DNA of 64,000 nt. Origin: Microcaldota archaeon. GTDB taxonomy: Archaea > Micrarchaeota > Micrarchaeia > Micrarchaeales > Micrarchaeaceae. Below, one piece after another: positions 62,947 through 64,000 of this stretch. The DNA is taken from NCBI GenBank assembly GCA_021787495.1, contig JAJYLX010000004.1:1-64000 (forward strand), read 5' to 3'. The position numbers and the translations under genes are program-made. Under the pieces are notes generated by a model, which saw only the letters and a program-made list of their open reading frames with translations, searched no databases and was not told where the DNA came from. Position 1 is the first letter of the stretch, and each line of letters begins with the position of its first letter.

Positions 62947-64000
62947 TCACTTCTCTACCTTGAAGTCCGCATCCGACGCGCCCGGCTGGTCGGGGCCGCT
63001 GTCAGGGCCGCCCTGGTCCTGGCCGGGCTGGCCCTGCTGGCCTCCGTACATGCTCTTGCCTATCTCCTGGAGCGATGCGGCGAGTTCCTCACTTAGGGTC
63101 TTCATGGCGACGTAGTCGCCGTCCTTTATCGCCTTCTCGAGAGCGTCCTTTGCCTTCGTTACCTTGTCCGCCACGTCGCCCGGAACCTTGTCCTTGTACT
63201 CCTTGATGGTCTTCTCCGCCGTGTACAGCATCGACTCCGCGCTGTTCCTCGTCTCTATGTTCCCCCTCTCCTTCTTGTCCTGCTCCTCGTACTGCTTCCA
63301 CTCACCCATCTTCCTCTCTATCTCGTCCTTGCTCATCTTGTTCGGGGCGACGATGTCCATGCTCTGTGCCTTGCCCGTGGCCTTATCCTTCGCCGTCACG
63401 TGCAGTATGCCATTGCTGTCGATGTCGAACGTCACCTCTATTTGCGGCATCCCTCTCGGGGCCGGTGGTATCCCGGTGAGCTGGAACCTGCCGAGCGGTA
63501 TGTTGTCCTTCGCCATTGCGCGCTCGCCCTGCACGACGTTTATGTCAACGACGGTCTGGCTGTCGTCCGCGGTGCTGAATATCTGCGACTTCTTCACAGG
63601 TATGGTCGTGTTCCTGTCTATGATGCTCGTCGAAACACCGCCGAGGGTCTCGATGCTGAGCGTGAGCGGCGTCACGTCCAAGAGGACGATGTCCTTCACC
63701 TCCCCCGTGAGCACGCCCGCTTGCACCGCGGCGCCAAGGGCGACCGCCTCCATCGGGTCCACGCCCCTCTCGGCCTTCTTCCCGAGGAGCTGCTCGACGT
63801 AGCGCTGCACTATCGGCATCCTTGTCGGCCCCCCTATCAGTATGACCTTGTCGACGCCGCTCGGCTCTAGCTTCGCGTCCTTGAGCGCCTGCATGACGGG
63901 CTTCGTGGACTTCTCTATTATGGGCACGACGAGGCTCTCCAGCTTCGCCCTGCTGAGCTTGTACGTGAAGTTCACCGGCCCGGCCTTGCCCTGCGCCAGG
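62947..64000 (-). CDS. dnaK: Chaperone DnaK (Hsp70), N-terminal part outside window
   Basis: The C-terminal part of DnaK (about 351 residues visible), running off the right edge at 64000. It has [18 protein letters not shown] (end of the ATPase domain), [20 protein letters not shown] (linker and start of the substrate domain), and [20 protein letters not shown] at the end. It is followed by dnaJ. An internal GTG at 63975 is not the start; the frame continues to the edge (LAQGKAGPV). Confidence 0.97.
   Translation of the reverse strand, partial: LAQGKAGPVNFTYKLSRAKLESLVVPIIEKSTKPVMQALKDAKLEPSGVDKVILIGGPTRMPIVQRYVEQLLGKKAERGVDPMEAVALGAAVQAGVLTGEVKDIVLLDVTPLTLSIETLGGVSTSIIDRNTTIPVKKSQIFSTADDSQTVVDINVVQGERAMAKDNIPLGRFQLTGIPPAPRGMPQIEVTFDIDSNGILHVTAKDKATGKAQSMDIVAPNKMSKDEIERKMGEWKQYEEQDKKERGNIETRNSAESMLYTAEKTIKEYKDKVPGDVADKVTKAKDALEKAIKDGDYVAMKTLSEELAASLQEIGKSMYGGQQGQPGQDQGGPDSGPDQPGASDADFKVEK

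Overview
The window looks like one chromosome segment of an archaeon with a compact, fairly GC-rich genome. The information-processing genes are archaeal: DNA polymerase D large subunit, MCM, the A-type H+-ATPase operon, a histone-fold protein, TBP, Rpo7/Spt4, fibrillarin, eL21, uL16 (L10e), EF-1beta, and archaeal/eukaryotic-type GluRS. FtsZ, DnaK/DnaJ, many 'class III signal peptide' pilin-like proteins and numerous small lineage-specific proteins suggest a DPANN-type lineage, possibly Micrarchaeota-like. That placement is inference. Most transcription units start within about 30-40 bp of a TATA box, giving leaderless or near-leaderless messages. Operon-internal genes often use a GGTGA Shine-Dalgarno sequence.

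Layout. 1-2466: surface pilin-like LamG protein (cut by the left edge), a CDP-alcohol phosphotransferase and a polytopic membrane protein. 2595-8344 (minus): uL16, DNA polymerase D large subunit and CTP synthase. 8573-16871 (plus): A-type ATPase operon H-I-K-E-C-F-A-B-D. 16960-18000: ftsZ. 18007-25083: Rad50-like ATPase, EF-1beta with a zinc-ribbon partner, and a membrane-proteolysis pair (S16/Lon-like secreted protease plus presenilin-type GxGD protease). 25202-36270: small enzymes (spermidine-synthase-like, GNAT, kinase-like, endonuclease IV, methyltransferases, HAD, Nudix, LigT-like, GlcNAc-1-P transferase, CYTH), a histone with a tail and three tRNA genes. 36287-37811: an IMP dehydrogenase interrupted by a one-base frameshift. 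38099-40144: two membrane/surface proteins.

40179-46146 is a mobile island. It is bounded by a 19-bp direct repeat and by clusters of a 12-bp repeat (consensus GACTTtnTGAGC) that are inverted at the left end. It carries two small ORFs, a SWIM-DDE transposase, an AbrB/DUF488 fusion coupled to an unknown partner, and a restriction-modification set (Vsr, NgoPII-like nuclease, C5 methyltransferase). Much of it is AT-richer than its surroundings. A symmetric four-box operator lies between the divergent transposase and AbrB-fusion genes.

46361-64000: orphan proteins, a glycosyltransferase, a protein of near-identical 33-residue mTERF-like repeats, PolX, a DUF488/PIN/Rpo7/Spt4 operon, FKBP isomerase, GluRS with altered class I signatures, fibrillarin, eL21, a TBP with only one of the two usual repeats, a possible structured RNA, a LamG gene remnant, MCM, DnaJ and the 3' part of dnaK (cut by the right edge).

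The most notable observations are the single-repeat TBP, the island with its end repeats and operator, the mTERF-like repeat protein, and the GluRS with changed HIGH/KMSKS motifs.
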